In this document: positions 49,781 to 59,855 of the stretch, piece after piece | Layout: the number at the start of each line of letters is the position of its first letter | How positions within the stretch are numbered: position 1 is the first letter of the stretch | Source of the DNA: Tundrisphaera lichenicola | GTDB taxonomy: Bacteria > Planctomycetota > Planctomycetia > Isosphaerales > Isosphaeraceae | DNA length: 64,000 nt | Assembly (NCBI RefSeq): GCF_051175385.1 | Contig: NZ_CP195106.1 | Coordinates: 5,456,001-5,520,000 of the forward strand | Direction of reading: 5' to 3' | Made by a program: the position numbers and the translations under genes | The notes under the pieces: model-generated | What the model was told of the DNA's origin: nothing | Seen by the model: only the letters and a program-made list of their open reading frames with translations | Databases searched by the model: none

Positions 49781-52700
49781 ATGATGATTTCAGGTGGACT
49801 ACTCGTTGTCATCGCCCTGATTTCCTGGGACGATCCGATTCGGGAGGCTTCGCTCCCCGCCTTGGTGTCGAGGGATGTCGATTTCGAGCAGGACATACGC
49901 CCGATCTTGGCGAAGTCCTGCTTGGGATGCCACGGCTCGAAAAAGCGGAAAGGTGGCCTCTCGCTCCATCTCAAATCAACCGCCTTCGCCGGCGGCGACG
50001 AAGGGCCAGTGATCGTCGCGGGAAAGCCGACGGAAAGCCGGATGTTCCGCTACGTCTCGGGGCTCGATGACGACCATCCGATGCCTCCCCCCGGGGTTGG
50101 CGAACCCCTTTCCGAAGCGCAGGTCGAGGTCATCCGATCCTGGATCGAACAAGGGGCCAGGTGGCCCGATGACACCGGAGCGGCCAGGCTTGAAACGTCC
50201 GATCACTGGTCCTTCCGCAAACCTGTTCGACCCGACTTACCCGAGGTCGAGCCTTCGTCCTGGCCACGGAATCCCATCGATCACTTCGTGTTGGCGCGAC
50301 TCGATCGAGAAGGCCTCGAGCCTTCGCCCGAGGCCGACCGGACGACCTTGATCCGCCGGTTGAGCCTGGACCTGATCGGACTGCCGCCGACGATCGCCGA
50401 GGTCGACGCCTTCGTCGAGGATCAGTCTCCCGACGCCTACGATCGATTGGTTGATCGGCTCCTGGCCTCGCCTCATTACGGGGAACGTTGGGCCCGTCGA
50501 TGGCTCGATGGGGCCAGGTACGCCGACACCAACGGCTACGAAAAGGATCGAGATCGATCGATCTGGCCTTATCGCGACTGGGTCATCCGAGCCCTGAACG
50601 ACGACATGCCCTTCGACCGCTTCACAATCGAGCAGATCGCCGGAGACCTCCTCCCGGATGCCTCGACATCCCAGAAGGTCGCCACCGGATTCCATCGAAA
50701 TACGATGATCAATGAGGAAGGCGGGATCGACGTCGAAGAATTCCGCTTCGCCTCGCTCGTTGATCGTGTCGCGACCACGGGCGCAGTCTGGCTCGGCCTG
50801 ACAATCCAGTGTGCCCAGTGCCACACCCACAAATTCGACCCGATCACCCAGCGTGAGTATTACCAGTTCCTCTCCTTCCTGAACAACGCAGACGAGCCCG
50901 ATCTCGAACTCCCCGAACCCTCGATCGCCGCCCGTCGCTCCGAGATTGAACGCAAGATCCGGGAACTTGAAGCCGGGCTGGCCGATCGATTCCCGGATTT
51001 CGATCCGAGCCCCTCCTGGGAGATTTTGACACCCCGGAAGGCAACCTCGACGGCAGGCTCCTCGCTCGAAATACGGCCGGACGGTTCGATCATGGCCTCC
51101 GGCGAAGCTCCACCGACGGATATTTATGAGGTCGAGTCCGAGGCCGAACTCGGCGGAGTGACCTCGATCCGACTCGAAGCCTTGACCGACTCGTCGCTAC
51201 CGTCGAAGGGACCCGGCCGGGCCCCCAACGGGAATTTCGTCCTGGTCAGCCTGACGGCGACCGGCCCCGCGGACCAGCCCATCTCGCTGACATCCGCCTC
51301 GGCCGATGTGTCCCAGCAGGGCTTCGAAGTCGCTGGGGCCATCGATCGGGATGACGCGACCGGGTGGGCGGTCGATGCTGGAGCGGGTCGATTGAATCTC
51401 GACCACTGGGCGACCTTTCGAGTGGCAGGAGGTCCCCTGCCCCCGGGTCGATCCCTCCTGAAATTCCGACTAGATCAGAACTACGGGGGCTCTCACAATC
51501 TCGGCCGATTTCGTCTCTCGGTCGGTCGAGACACCAGGACAAACGAAGGCGATCCGGAGGCTCGCCGGAGAGCCAGGCTCGAGGCTCGTCGGAATCAATG
51601 GGAATCCGGGTTGAGATTGGCAAAGTGGTCGCCCGTCACACCATCATCGATGAAGTCGGCGAAGCATGCCACGATGTCGGTCCTCGAAGATCGTTCCGTG
51701 CTTGTCACCGGCGACAAGCCGAACAACGACACTTATGAGGTGAGCCTTCCCGTCGAGCAGGCAGGCATCACCGCCCTCCGCGTGGAAGTCTTGCCCCACG
51801 AGAGTCTCCCGGAAGGAGGACCAGGAAGAGCCCCACTGTTCTCGGTCGGCAACTTTTTCCTGAGCGAAGTCGAGGCAACCTTGCAATCGCCCGACGGATC
51901 GAAATCTCATAAATTAGCGATCCGCGATGCCTCGGCCGATTTCGAAGAAAAAGGGAAGTCGGCCGCAAACACGCTCGATGGCAAGACCGACACCGGCTGG
52001 TCGATCGGCGGGGCGGTGGGAAAGGCCCATGCGATCGTCTTCAGGTTCGAGAAACCGCTCGACGCGCCCCTCGGTTCGAGGCTCCTGATCAATCTCCATC
52101 AGACTTACATCCACCAGACCACGATCGGTCGGTTCCGGATCTCCACGACGGATGATCCGGAACCGCCGATCGCGTCAGGACTCCCCGCCGAAATCGAGGC
52201 GATTGCGATCGTGCCGCCCGCCGACCGGACACCCGATCAATCGAAGGCGTTAGAGCACTACTTCTTGACCATCTCCCCGGAGATGGCCGAGGCCAATGCG
52301 GAGATAGCCGCCCTCCGTAAGTCCATGCCGAATTTCGCGACCTCGATGGTATTCCAGGAGCGATCGCCTTCCGAGCATCGGACCACGCATATCCATCGCC
52401 GAGGCGAGTTCCTCCAGACGGCCGAGCCGGTCGAGCCTGGGGTTCCGGCCGTCCTGCATCCGTTGCCGGAGTCGAGTCGACGCGATCGGCTCGCCCTGGC
52501 CCGATGGTTGGTCTCCGGGGAAAATCCCCTGGTCGGGAGGGTCATCACCAATCGGGCCTGGCAGGCCTTCTTCGGGCGCGGTCTGGTGGCGACCCTCGAC
52601 GACTTCGGGACCCGGGGCGAGCGTCCCACCCATCCCGAGTTGCTGGACTGGTTGGCGACCGAGTTTCCGCGAATGGGCTGGAGCCAGAAGGCCCTCCACC

Positions 52701-53407
52701 GGCTGATTGTCACGAGTGCCACCTACCGGCAATCCTCGCGATCGTCGGGCGAACTGCTCGAGCGCGATCCTCGGAACGAATTGCTGGCGCGAGGGCCGAG
52801 ATTCCGGGTCGATGCGGAGATGGTTCGCGACATCGCACTCAGTGCGGCCGGTCTGCTCGATTCGAAGCTCGGAGGCCCCAGCGTCTATCCCCCTCAGCCG
52901 GATGGCGTCACATCATTGGCCTACGGCCAGACGGCCTGGCCAACCAGCGAGGGGTCCGAACGCTATCGTCGAGGTCTCTACACCTTCGCCAAGCGGACCG
53001 CCCCATTCGCGGCCTTTGCCACTTTCGACGCCCCCACATCGGACGTCGCTTGCGTCCGCCGCGAGCGATCGAACACCCCCTTGCAGGCCCTGACCTTGCT
53101 GAATGACCCGGCATTCGTCGAGGCATCCAGGGCCCTGGGCCGGAGAGTCGTCGCCGAGGGGGAAGCCAACTCGAAAAACCGAGCCCGGCTCGCCTTCCGC
53201 CTTTGCGTCGGCAGAAACCCTACCGACTCGGAAGTCGCCTCGATTCTCGACTTTCGGGCCGGGCTGGTAGATCGGCTGAGGGCCGGGGAGCTGGACGGGC
53301 CCAAGATCATCGGGCCTGTAGCAAATGGCGATCCGGTCGAACTGGCCAGTTGGTCGATGGTGGCGCGGGCGCTCCTGAATCTCGATGAAACGATCACCAA
53401 GGAGTGA
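49781..53407 (+). CDS. Planctomycete PSCyt1-DUF1549-DUF1553 protein with duplicated insert
   Basis: A 1,208-residue protein. A short hydrophobic N terminus (LLVVIALISW) precedes a PSCyt1 cytochrome-c-like domain with C47-x-x-C50-H51 (KSCLGCHGSKKRKGGLSLH). DUF1549 covers about 165-380 (LSLDLIGLPPTIAEVDAFV, YGERWARRWLDGARYADTNG, CAQCHTHKFDPITQREYYQF, which holds a second CxxCH). Two related beta-sandwich inserts follow at about 425-590 and 625-800 (YEVESEAELGGVTSIRLEAL and YEVSLPVEQAGITALRVEVL). DUF1553 ends the protein (RAWQAFFGRGLVATLDDFGT, RRERSNTPLQALTLLNDPAF). It is normally paired with DUF1501 proteins, as here. A role in extracytoplasmic electron transfer or polysaccharide degradation has been suggested for the family. 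Confidence 0.9.
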   Translation: MMISGGLLVVIALISWDDPIREASLPALVSRDVDFEQDIRPILAKSCLGCHGSKKRKGGLSLHLKSTAFAGGDEGPVIVAGKPTESRMFRYVSGLDDDHPMPPPGVGEPLSEAQVEVIRSWIEQGARWPDDTGAARLETSDHWSFRKPVRPDLPEVEPSSWPRNPIDHFVLARLDREGLEPSPEADRTTLIRRLSLDLIGLPPTIAEVDAFVEDQSPDAYDRLVDRLLASPHYGERWARRWLDGARYADTNGYEKDRDRSIWPYRDWVIRALNDDMPFDRFTIEQIAGDLLPDASTSQKVATGFHRNTMINEEGGIDVEEFRFASLVDRVATTGAVWLGLTIQCAQCHTHKFDPITQREYYQFLSFLNNADEPDLELPEPSIAARRSEIERKIRELEAGLADRFPDFDPSPSWEILTPRKATSTAGSSLEIRPDGSIMASGEAPPTDIYEVESEAELGGVTSIRLEALTDSSLPSKGPGRAPNGNFVLVSLTATGPADQPISLTSASADVSQQGFEVAGAIDRDDATGWAVDAGAGRLNLDHWATFRVAGGPLPPGRSLLKFRLDQNYGGSHNLGRFRLSVGRDTRTNEGDPEARRRARLEARRNQWESGLRLAKWSPVTPSSMKSAKHATMSVLEDRSVLVTGDKPNNDTYEVSLPVEQAGITALRVEVLPHESLPEGGPGRAPLFSVGNFFLSEVEATLQSPDGSKSHKLAIRDASADFEEKGKSAANTLDGKTDTGWSIGGAVGKAHAIVFRFEKPLDAPLGSRLLINLHQTYIHQTTIGRFRISTTDDPEPPIASGLPAEIEAIAIVPPADRTPDQSKALEHYFLTISPEMAEANAEIAALRKSMPNFATSMVFQERSPSEHRTTHIHRRGEFLQTAEPVEPGVPAVLHPLPESSRRDRLALARWLVSGENPLVGRVITNRAWQAFFGRGLVATLDDFGTRGERPTHPELLDWLATEFPRMGWSQKALHRLIVTSATYRQSSRSSGELLERDPRNELLARGPRFRVDAEMVRDIALSAAGLLDSKLGGPSVYPPQPDGVTSLAYGQTAWPTSEGSERYRRGLYTFAKRTAPFAAFATFDAPTSDVACVRRERSNTPLQALTLLNDPAFVEASRALGRRVVAEGEANSKNRARLAFRLCVGRNPTDSEVASILDFRAGLVDRLRAGELDGPKIIGPVANGDPVELASWSMVARALLNLDETITKE

Positions 53408-53412
53408 TGGCC

Positions 53413-54846
53413 ATGTCTTATCGTCCCGAAGACCGGCGGGTCGTGACGCGCCGACACTTCTATCGCGATTGCGGGCTGGGGATCGGCAAGATCGCCCTGG
53501 CCTCGCTCCTGGTGGGATCGAGGTCCTCGCTCGCCGCCCAGGCGTCAAATCCGCTCGAACCTCGCCCCCCCCACTTTGCTCCCAAGGCAAAGCGTGTCAT
53601 CTACCTCTTCATGGCGGGCGCGCCGAGCCAGCTCGACCTGTTCGACCACAAGCCCGACCTAATGAAGTTCGACGGCAAGCCCGTACCCGCCGAGGTCGTC
53701 AAAGATCAGCGTTACGCATTCATTCAGCCCGATGCGAGCCTGATGGCCTCCCGGTTCAAATTTGAGCGACGAGGGAATTCGGGGGCCGAACTCTCCGAGA
53801 TGCTGCCCCACCTGGCCAAGGTGGTCGATGACATCGCAATCGTCAAGTCGGTCCATACCGACCAGTTCAATCACGCTCCGGCCCAGATCCTGTTCAATAC
53901 CGGATCGTCGCTGCCTGGTCGGCCGAGCATGGGCTCCTGGGTGACTTATGGCCTGGGGAGCGAGGCGAACGATCTGCCCGGCTTCGTCGTGCTCTCCTCG
54001 GCCGGAGGGACCAGCGGTGGGGCTGCGAACTGGTCCTGCGGATTCCTCCCGGCCGCCTATCAAGGCGTCCCGTTCCGCTCCAAGGGCGATCCGATCCTCA
54101 ACGTGGTCAGCCCCGAAGGCGTCGACAGCCGGCTCCAGCGTGACACGATCGATCTGGTTCGAGGTCTCAACCAGCAACACCTCGGTGCCGTTAACGATCC
54201 CGAGATCGAGGCCCGGATCGCCTCCTACGAACTGGCTTACCGGATGCAATCCAGCGCACCTGAATTGATGGATCTCTCGGGCGAGTCGCCCGAAACCCTC
54301 GAAATGTACGGGGCCAAGCCAGGCCAGGCATCGTTCGCCAACAACTGCCTCCTCGCGAGGCGACTGGTCGAGCGTGGGGTGCGATTCGTCAATCTCTACC
54401 ACGAGGGATGGGACCATCACTCGGATGTCGCGGGCGGCTTGAAGACGCAGTGCGGCCTCACCGACCGAGCCTCAGCCGCGCTGATCATGGATCTGAAGCG
54501 TCGAGGGTTGCTCGATGACACCCTGGTGATCTGGGGCGGTGAGTTCGGACGGACGCCGATGGTCGAATCCAACGCCGCGCTCGGGCGGAGTCTCGGGCGC
54601 GACCACCATCCCCAGGCGTTCACGATGTGGTTCGCCGGTGGCGGTATCAAGTCCGGGATCACGATCGGGGAAACCGACAATCTCGGCTTCCACATCACCC
54701 AGGACCCGATCCACGTCCATGACCTCCAGGCCACGATCCTCCACCTGTTGGGCCTGGATCACACCCGATTGACGTACAAGACCCAGGGACGAGACTTCCG
54801 GCTGACCGACGTCAGCGGGGTCGTCGTTGATAAACTCCTCGGATGA
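53413..54846 (+). CDS. DUF1501 protein (sulfatase/phosphatase fold, Tat-exported)
   Basis: A 477-residue DUF1501 protein. The N terminus has a twin-arginine-type signal (VTRRHFYRDCGLGIGKIALA). The core has family segments VIYLFMAGAPSQLDLFDHKP, FNHAPAQILFNTGSSLPGRP, VNLYHEGWDHHSDVAGGLK and TLVIWGGEFGRTPMVE, which match the alkaline-phosphatase-superfamily fold with metal-binding Asp and His residues. AAGGAG at 53399-53404 is best spaced for the ATG at 53413, though ATG 53407 and GTG 53404 are in frame. It follows directly on the PSCyt gene and is its usual partner. Confidence 0.9.
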   Translation: MSYRPEDRRVVTRRHFYRDCGLGIGKIALASLLVGSRSSLAAQASNPLEPRPPHFAPKAKRVIYLFMAGAPSQLDLFDHKPDLMKFDGKPVPAEVVKDQRYAFIQPDASLMASRFKFERRGNSGAELSEMLPHLAKVVDDIAIVKSVHTDQFNHAPAQILFNTGSSLPGRPSMGSWVTYGLGSEANDLPGFVVLSSAGGTSGGAANWSCGFLPAAYQGVPFRSKGDPILNVVSPEGVDSRLQRDTIDLVRGLNQQHLGAVNDPEIEARIASYELAYRMQSSAPELMDLSGESPETLEMYGAKPGQASFANNCLLARRLVERGVRFVNLYHEGWDHHSDVAGGLKTQCGLTDRASAALIMDLKRRGLLDDTLVIWGGEFGRTPMVESNAALGRSLGRDHHPQAFTMWFAGGGIKSGITIGETDNLGFHITQDPIHVHDLQATILHLLGLDHTRLTYKTQGRDFRLTDVSGVVVDKLLG

Positions 54847-54856
54847 GACCTCGAAC

Positions 54857-55612
54857 ATGACGAACGAGCTGGCTGGCAAGGTGGCACTGGTGACGGGAGC
54901 CTCGCGAGGGCTGGGGGCTTCCATCGCAACCAGCCTCGGTCGGAGAGGCGCCAGGGTCGCCGTCAATACCTTCGGGAGCCCCGAGAAGGCCAAAGCCGTC
55001 GCTGAGGCGATCCAGAAGGAAGGCGGAGAGGCCGAGGTATTCAAGGCCGATGTCCGCGACGAGACCGAGGTCAAGTCGATGGTCGCCGCGGTCGAAAAGC
55101 GGTTTGGCCCGATCGACATCCTGGTCTGCAATGCCACCGGACCCCAGCCATTCATCCGGATCGAAGACCTGACCTGGAAGGATTGCCTCGATCAGCTCGA
55201 CTTCTTCGTGAAGAGTCCGATCCTACTCACCAAGGCCGTCCTACCTGGGATGAAGGAGCGAAAGTCGGGCCGGATCATCCAGATCGGTTCGGAAGTATTC
55301 GAGAAGGGAATTCCTCAATTCTCGAATTACGTCCAGGCCAAGGGGGCCCAACTGGGCCTGACCCGATCGTGGGCGAATGAGCTGGCCCCCTGGCAGATCA
55401 CGGTGAACCTCGTCGCCCCTGGGTGGATACCGACCGAGCGTCACGCAGGTGATTCCCAGGAGATGAAGGATGCCTACGCGGCCGCAGTCCCGATGAAGCG
55501 CATGGGAGTTCCCGACGACATCGGGGAGGCCGTCGCGTTCCTGGCCTCGGATGCGGCACGATTCATCACCGGCCAAAGGCTGTCGGTCAATGGCGGAAAC
55601 ACGATCGGATGA
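54857..55612 (+). CDS. Short-chain dehydrogenase/reductase, FabG-like
   Basis: A 251-residue SDR. The cofactor motif is VALVTGASRGLGASIATSLG. The catalytic serine lies in IIQIGSEVFEKGIPQFSN and the Tyr/Lys pair in NYVQAKGAQLGLTRS, while CNATGPQPF replaces the common NNAG. The C terminus has VNLVAPGWIPTERHAGDS and FITGQRLSVNGGNTIG. The substrate is not predictable: both sugar alcohols and 3-ketoacyl compounds are handled by this class. The gene starts 10 bp after the DUF1501 stop and is thus the last gene of that operon. Confidence 0.88.
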   Translation: MTNELAGKVALVTGASRGLGASIATSLGRRGARVAVNTFGSPEKAKAVAEAIQKEGGEAEVFKADVRDETEVKSMVAAVEKRFGPIDILVCNATGPQPFIRIEDLTWKDCLDQLDFFVKSPILLTKAVLPGMKERKSGRIIQIGSEVFEKGIPQFSNYVQAKGAQLGLTRSWANELAPWQITVNLVAPGWIPTERHAGDSQEMKDAYAAAVPMKRMGVPDDIGEAVAFLASDAARFITGQRLSVNGGNTIG

Positions 55613-55761
55613 ACCCGTAATCCGCCACAGACCCCTGGACGACGGATCGACCCACCTGAAATGATGTGGTCGAGAATCGGGATACCAATCCGGAGAGTTA
55701 ATCTCCCGAACTCTAGCTCCTTGTCTATTCGATAATGAGCCTGTGTCAGATTGGGGAATGT

Positions 55762-55846
55762 GCCGGCGTGGCGGAATGGCAGACGCAGAGGACTTAAAAT
55801 CCTCCGAGGGGTAACCCTCTTGTGGGTTCGACTCCCACCGCCGGTA
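55762..55846 (+). tRNA. tRNA-Leu, anticodon UAA
   Basis: An 85-nt type II tRNA. The acceptor GCCGGCG pairs with CGCCGGT (one G-U), with discriminator A. The anticodon stem GAGGA/TCCTC encloses loop CTTAAAA with anticodon TAA. A long variable arm (GAGGGGTAACCCTC) and the T arm GTGGG-TTCGACT-CCCAC are clear. CCA is not encoded. Confidence 0.95.
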
Positions 55847-56222
55847 TTTGATCTACTTCGTGGATGGGTTGCCAAATCAATGGTTATGATCCCCAAGCCT
55901 TTTTGGGGTGGCAACGTCCGAAGAGATGGCAAGTAGCCGCGACCCCGTCACCGACATTGTGAAAGTGGAGCGCCTTGAGACGCCGCTCCTGCGGTTGGAG
56001 CGACGACCTCTTCATAAAGACGTCATCCGAGCAGCACGTTCTTCGCCGCTGGCCATTCCGCGGCGGCAATTTTCTCAATCATTGCCATACTGCTGAAGGT
56101 ACCTTTCCTACCCGTGGAGATCGCATTGTTTCCAGCCTGGTAGGAAGGCCAATGTCTGGGGAAACGGTTCGACAGACCATCGGATGTGCAGGCCGAGGCT
56201 GATTCGGTCCTCTGCCTCAGCC
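55847..56222. other. Region after tRNA-Leu with a bulged hairpin
   Basis: About 375 bp without a gene. CCCCAA/TTGGGG (55891-55896 with 55903-55908) is flanked by TTGCCA and TGGCAA (55869-55874, 55909-55914), giving a bulged stem that could end the tRNA transcript. Nothing else is evident. Confidence 0.45.
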
Positions 56223-58550
56223 CTAGACGGCGGCGTCCAAGAACTGTTCGACAGCTCGGACCGCCTCGTCGTCCTCGAAGAGGACACCGCGCGTCTCGGC
56301 GATCTGACGACGGACCTCACGTCGAAGATCGCGATCATTGCAGAGACGCACCGCTGTTTGAATATACTCCTCGGCATCCTGGACCGTGAGGCCGGTCATC
56401 CCCATCTGACGGTACATCGCGTGGGTCAATCGGCCTCGGAGGAATTGCGAAGGCAAGGTCACGATCGGGGTCCCGGCCGCCAGGGCTTCGTAGCTCGAGT
56501 TGCCTCCGCCGAAGTGAATCGGGTCGAGTATCACATCCGACACCGCCAGTAAGCCCAGGAAGTCATCTCGCCCCAGCCTCGGCAGGAATTTCACTCGACC
56601 GATGACATCCGGAAAGGTCCGTTCAAAGCGCCGGCGAAGTAGATCGGTCCAGTGGGGATGCTTGCCCTCGATCAAGACGAGAAGCCCGTCGGGATCGGCC
56701 CGCAGGATTCCCCCCAACAACTCGTCGAATTCGGGGTGGAACTTGAAGAGCGTCTGCGGGCAAGCGTAAAGGTTCGGACGTTCCGGAAGCCCTAAGGCCG
56801 ACCGACTGGGCTTTGGCCCTTTGAGAATCGGACGTTCGTAACGAACTCCCAGACGCGGGAGCCTCACAAGTTTCTCTGAGTAGTGGGACTCGTTACCTTC
56901 GGGCTCCAGATCTTGGCTCGACAGGAAATAATCGACCGAAGGCAAGCCGGTCGTCACGGGATGTCCCCAGGTGGCGCACTGGACGGGCGCCAGCCGGCTG
57001 AAGGCCATCGTGTAAGTGAGCGTATCCATTCCGATGTCGGTCAGGTAGAGAACGTCCAACTCTTGCCCGGCGACCGTCTGGAGGGCGGCCTCGAGATGGG
57101 AAGAGACCGGAACGAACCGATCGGCACTGCGACGGATCCGGTCGCCGAGCCCGGGATCCGGGGCCCCACCGGCCGATAGCACAACCACCTCGAAACGTGA
57201 ACGATCCAGTCCCGCGATCAGGCCATGATTCAGCTGACCGATGGTGTGGGACCGGAGGTAACTGGATAGGAACCCCACCCGGATCTTGCGCCCGGTCCTC
57301 GGCCTCCTGCGGAGGTCGATCTGAGGCGAGGCCTTGGCAAGCCGGGCGACCGAGGCATGTAACTCATGGTCGTTCCGGCCATGGTAGGCCAGGTAAAAGT
57401 GGGTCGGCATCAGTTCGCGGGACGTATCGATCTCGATCCCGTCGGCATGGAGGCGATCGAGATTCTCAACGAATCGTGCGCGGGCGGATTCGATGTGCTC
57501 GACCGAATCGTACACGACCGGGAGTAAGAGGTCGCCGAGCACCCGGAGCCGGTCCAGGGGGCGGGACTCATGGGAACGTCGGTAGGATTCTCGTGCCTCC
57601 TCCGTCCTCCCCTCCTCGGCGAGAAGGTTGCCGAGGTTTGAAAGCGGAGGAGAGAAATCGGGGGCGACCCGGAGAGCCTGCCGGTAAGCGGCGACCGCCT
57701 CGTCAAGTCGATCGATCTGGCGGAGGGAATTGCCCAGGTCATTCAGGGTTTCGCCGTCGCGAGGCATCCGATCCAGAGCCTGCCGGAAGGCGTCGACGGC
57801 CTCGGTGGCCCGGCCCAGATCGGAAAGGACCTGGCCCAGCCCCCTGTGCCCCTCACCACGGGAGGGGTGGAAGCGAGTCGCGTTAGCGTACGCGACCAAA
57901 GCTTCCGTCAAACGGCCTTGCTCCCGCCAGAGCTGCCCGAGGGCCAGTTGGGCCTCGATCGCGAGAGGGTCGAGACAACTCGCCCTCAGGAAGGCTCGCT
58001 CGGCATCTTCGATCCGGCCCATGCGACGGAGCAAGACCCCCTGGTTTTGGTGGGCGGCGGGCAGTTCCGGCCGGTGTCGGATGGCCACACTCAGGCAAGC
58101 CAAGGCGTCCTCGGGGCGGCCCGCACGAGCCAGTGCGATTCCCAACTCGTTCAGGCCATCAACCCGGCCCGGCTGGCAATTGAGCGCTTGTCGGAGGGCG
58201 GCTCCCGCCTCATCGAGCCGACCGGCCGCCAGGGCTGCCAGGCCGAGCGAGCGGTGATACTCGGCCGAGTCGGGACGTAGCGAGACCGCTCGACGGGCTG
58301 GTTCGATGGCCTCGATGGCCCGGCCGGACTGTCGTATCAACTCGCCAAGCCGGTGCCAGGCCTCGGCAATGGACGGGTCTGCGGCCAGGACCCGGCGGTA
58401 ACAAGCCTCGGCCTCGACGAGCCGGTCGGCCCTGCGGAGTGATTCGGCTTCCTCGATTGAGGACGGGAGAGCATCGGGCCTGCGAGTCGAGAGCGTCGCG
58501 GCAACGACATGGGTGGTCCCGACCCGGGCCTGCTCGTCTCGAATCAACAT
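56223..58550 (-). CDS. TPR protein with O-GlcNAc-transferase-like (GT41) domain
   Basis: A 775-residue protein. Residues about 20-350 consist of nine or so TPR repeats (for example AEAWHRLGELIRQSGRAIEA, VDGLNELGIALARAGRPEDA, TLNDLGNSLRQIDRLDEAV). The C-terminal half matches the GT41/SPINDLY catalytic region: KIRVGFLSSYLRSHTIGQLN, LDVLYLTDIGMDTLTYTMAF, APVQCATWGHPVTTGLPSVD, CPQTLFKFHPEFDELLGG and DPIHFGGGNSSYEALAAGTP. It probably glycosylates proteins on Ser or Thr from a nucleotide sugar, with the TPRs choosing targets. I chose the ATG at 58550 (GGAAGGAAGG just upstream); the frame is open to 58742, but that part looks non-coding. Confidence 0.88.
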   Translation of the reverse strand: MLIRDEQARVGTTHVVAATLSTRRPDALPSSIEEAESLRRADRLVEAEACYRRVLAADPSIAEAWHRLGELIRQSGRAIEAIEPARRAVSLRPDSAEYHRSLGLAALAAGRLDEAGAALRQALNCQPGRVDGLNELGIALARAGRPEDALACLSVAIRHRPELPAAHQNQGVLLRRMGRIEDAERAFLRASCLDPLAIEAQLALGQLWREQGRLTEALVAYANATRFHPSRGEGHRGLGQVLSDLGRATEAVDAFRQALDRMPRDGETLNDLGNSLRQIDRLDEAVAAYRQALRVAPDFSPPLSNLGNLLAEEGRTEEARESYRRSHESRPLDRLRVLGDLLLPVVYDSVEHIESARARFVENLDRLHADGIEIDTSRELMPTHFYLAYHGRNDHELHASVARLAKASPQIDLRRRPRTGRKIRVGFLSSYLRSHTIGQLNHGLIAGLDRSRFEVVVLSAGGAPDPGLGDRIRRSADRFVPVSSHLEAALQTVAGQELDVLYLTDIGMDTLTYTMAFSRLAPVQCATWGHPVTTGLPSVDYFLSSQDLEPEGNESHYSEKLVRLPRLGVRYERPILKGPKPSRSALGLPERPNLYACPQTLFKFHPEFDELLGGILRADPDGLLVLIEGKHPHWTDLLRRRFERTFPDVIGRVKFLPRLGRDDFLGLLAVSDVILDPIHFGGGNSSYEALAAGTPIVTLPSQFLRGRLTHAMYRQMGMTGLTVQDAEEYIQTAVRLCNDRDLRREVRRQIAETRGVLFEDDEAVRAVEQFLDAAV

Positions 58551-58769
58551 GCCGGCCTTCCTTCCCGCGAATCGTGCCAAACCATCCGCATTTCGTCGCC
58601 TCCGGTACTTTCCATTTCCTATGGTCTCACTATGAGACGGCCGAGAGAGGCCGGCAACTGGTGACGTTCGGTCTGTATTCGAAATCCCATCAGCCTCAGA
58701 TGGCGACATCGACTGAAGTTTCTGGACCCAGGATCCACTCACCCCACACCTTGCTCAAGGAAGTGATAG

Positions 58770-59855
58770 ATGTCCGAACCCCACCCGAAGGCCCCGATCC
58801 CCGTTCGCTACGAGCACACCCCGAACCTGGCCGACGTGTTGCAGGGCCTGGGAGTCTCGTTGATGATGTCGACTTATCAGGCCGGTAAAGTCCTGACAGT
58901 GGGCGTCCAGGATGGGGCTCCCGTTTTCTCGTTTCACCACTTCGAGCAGGCGATGGGGCTGGCCCCTCACCCTCGACGACTGGCCGTCGGATCGCGACGC
59001 CAGGTCTGGATCCTCAACTCGGCCCCGGAATTGGCACCCAGGATCGAACCGGCGGGGCGTTACGACTCGTGCTTCTTGACGCGGACGGCCCACTACACCG
59101 GAAACATCCACGTCCATGAAATGGCCTGGGCCGACGACGAGCTGTGGGTCGTCAACACCCTGTTTTCGTGCCTGTGCACCCTGGGAGATGACTACAGCTT
59201 CGTCCCACGCTGGCGACCCTCATTCATCAGTGAATTGGCCGCCGAGGACCGCTGCCACCTCAACGGGATCGCGATGGAGGACCACCGGCCACGTTTCGTG
59301 ACGGTCATGTCCGAGACCGATACTGCGGCGGGGTGGCGGCCGACCAAGGCCACCAGCGGCTGCATCATCGATGTCCCGAGCGGAGAGGTTGTCGCTCGCG
59401 GCCTGGCCATGCCGCATTCGCCGCGATTCCACGGCAAGGAACTCTGGGTCCTCGACTCCGGACATGGCCGACTCTCGAAAGTCGATCTTGAGACCGGACG
59501 GGCCGAGCCGGTGGCCCAACTCGACGGGTATACGCGAGGGCTGGCCATGTACGGCCCCTATGCCTTCATCGGACTTTCGAAGATCCGCGAGACCTCGGTC
59601 TTCAACGGCATCCCCATCGCCGAACATCGCGAACGGCTGAGGTGCGGCTTGGCGGTGGTCGACGTCCGGTCGGGAAAGCTCGTGGCCGGGCTGAATTTCC
59701 ACTCCGGGGTCGATGAAATCTTCGACGTGAAATTGCTGCCGGGTGTGCGAAATCCGTCACTGTCCGGCCCGTTGCCCGAAATCGACGGCGCCCAGACGGT
59801 CTGGCTCGTCCCGAGCCCGAAGCAGACCTTGGAGCCTGTGGCGACGCCAGCCTGA
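58770..59855 (+). CDS. TIGR03032-family protein
   Basis: A 361-residue protein that I recognise as the TIGR03032 (DUF4915-like) family: VSLMMSTYQAGKVLTVGVQD, AMGLAPHPRRLAVGSRRQVW, DSCFLTRTAHYTGNIHVHEM, ELWVVNTLFSCLCTLG, DRCHLNGIAMEDHRPRFVTV and ELWVLDSGHGRLSKVD. The repeated W-V-N/D segments imply a beta-propeller-like structure. No signal peptide is evident. The function is unknown; the family often neighbours TPR and giant repetitive surface proteins, as it does here. Confidence 0.82.
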   Translation: MSEPHPKAPIPVRYEHTPNLADVLQGLGVSLMMSTYQAGKVLTVGVQDGAPVFSFHHFEQAMGLAPHPRRLAVGSRRQVWILNSAPELAPRIEPAGRYDSCFLTRTAHYTGNIHVHEMAWADDELWVVNTLFSCLCTLGDDYSFVPRWRPSFISELAAEDRCHLNGIAMEDHRPRFVTVMSETDTAAGWRPTKATSGCIIDVPSGEVVARGLAMPHSPRFHGKELWVLDSGHGRLSKVDLETGRAEPVAQLDGYTRGLAMYGPYAFIGLSKIRETSVFNGIPIAEHRERLRCGLAVVDVRSGKLVAGLNFHSGVDEIFDVKLLPGVRNPSLSGPLPEIDGAQTVWLVPSPKQTLEPVATPA

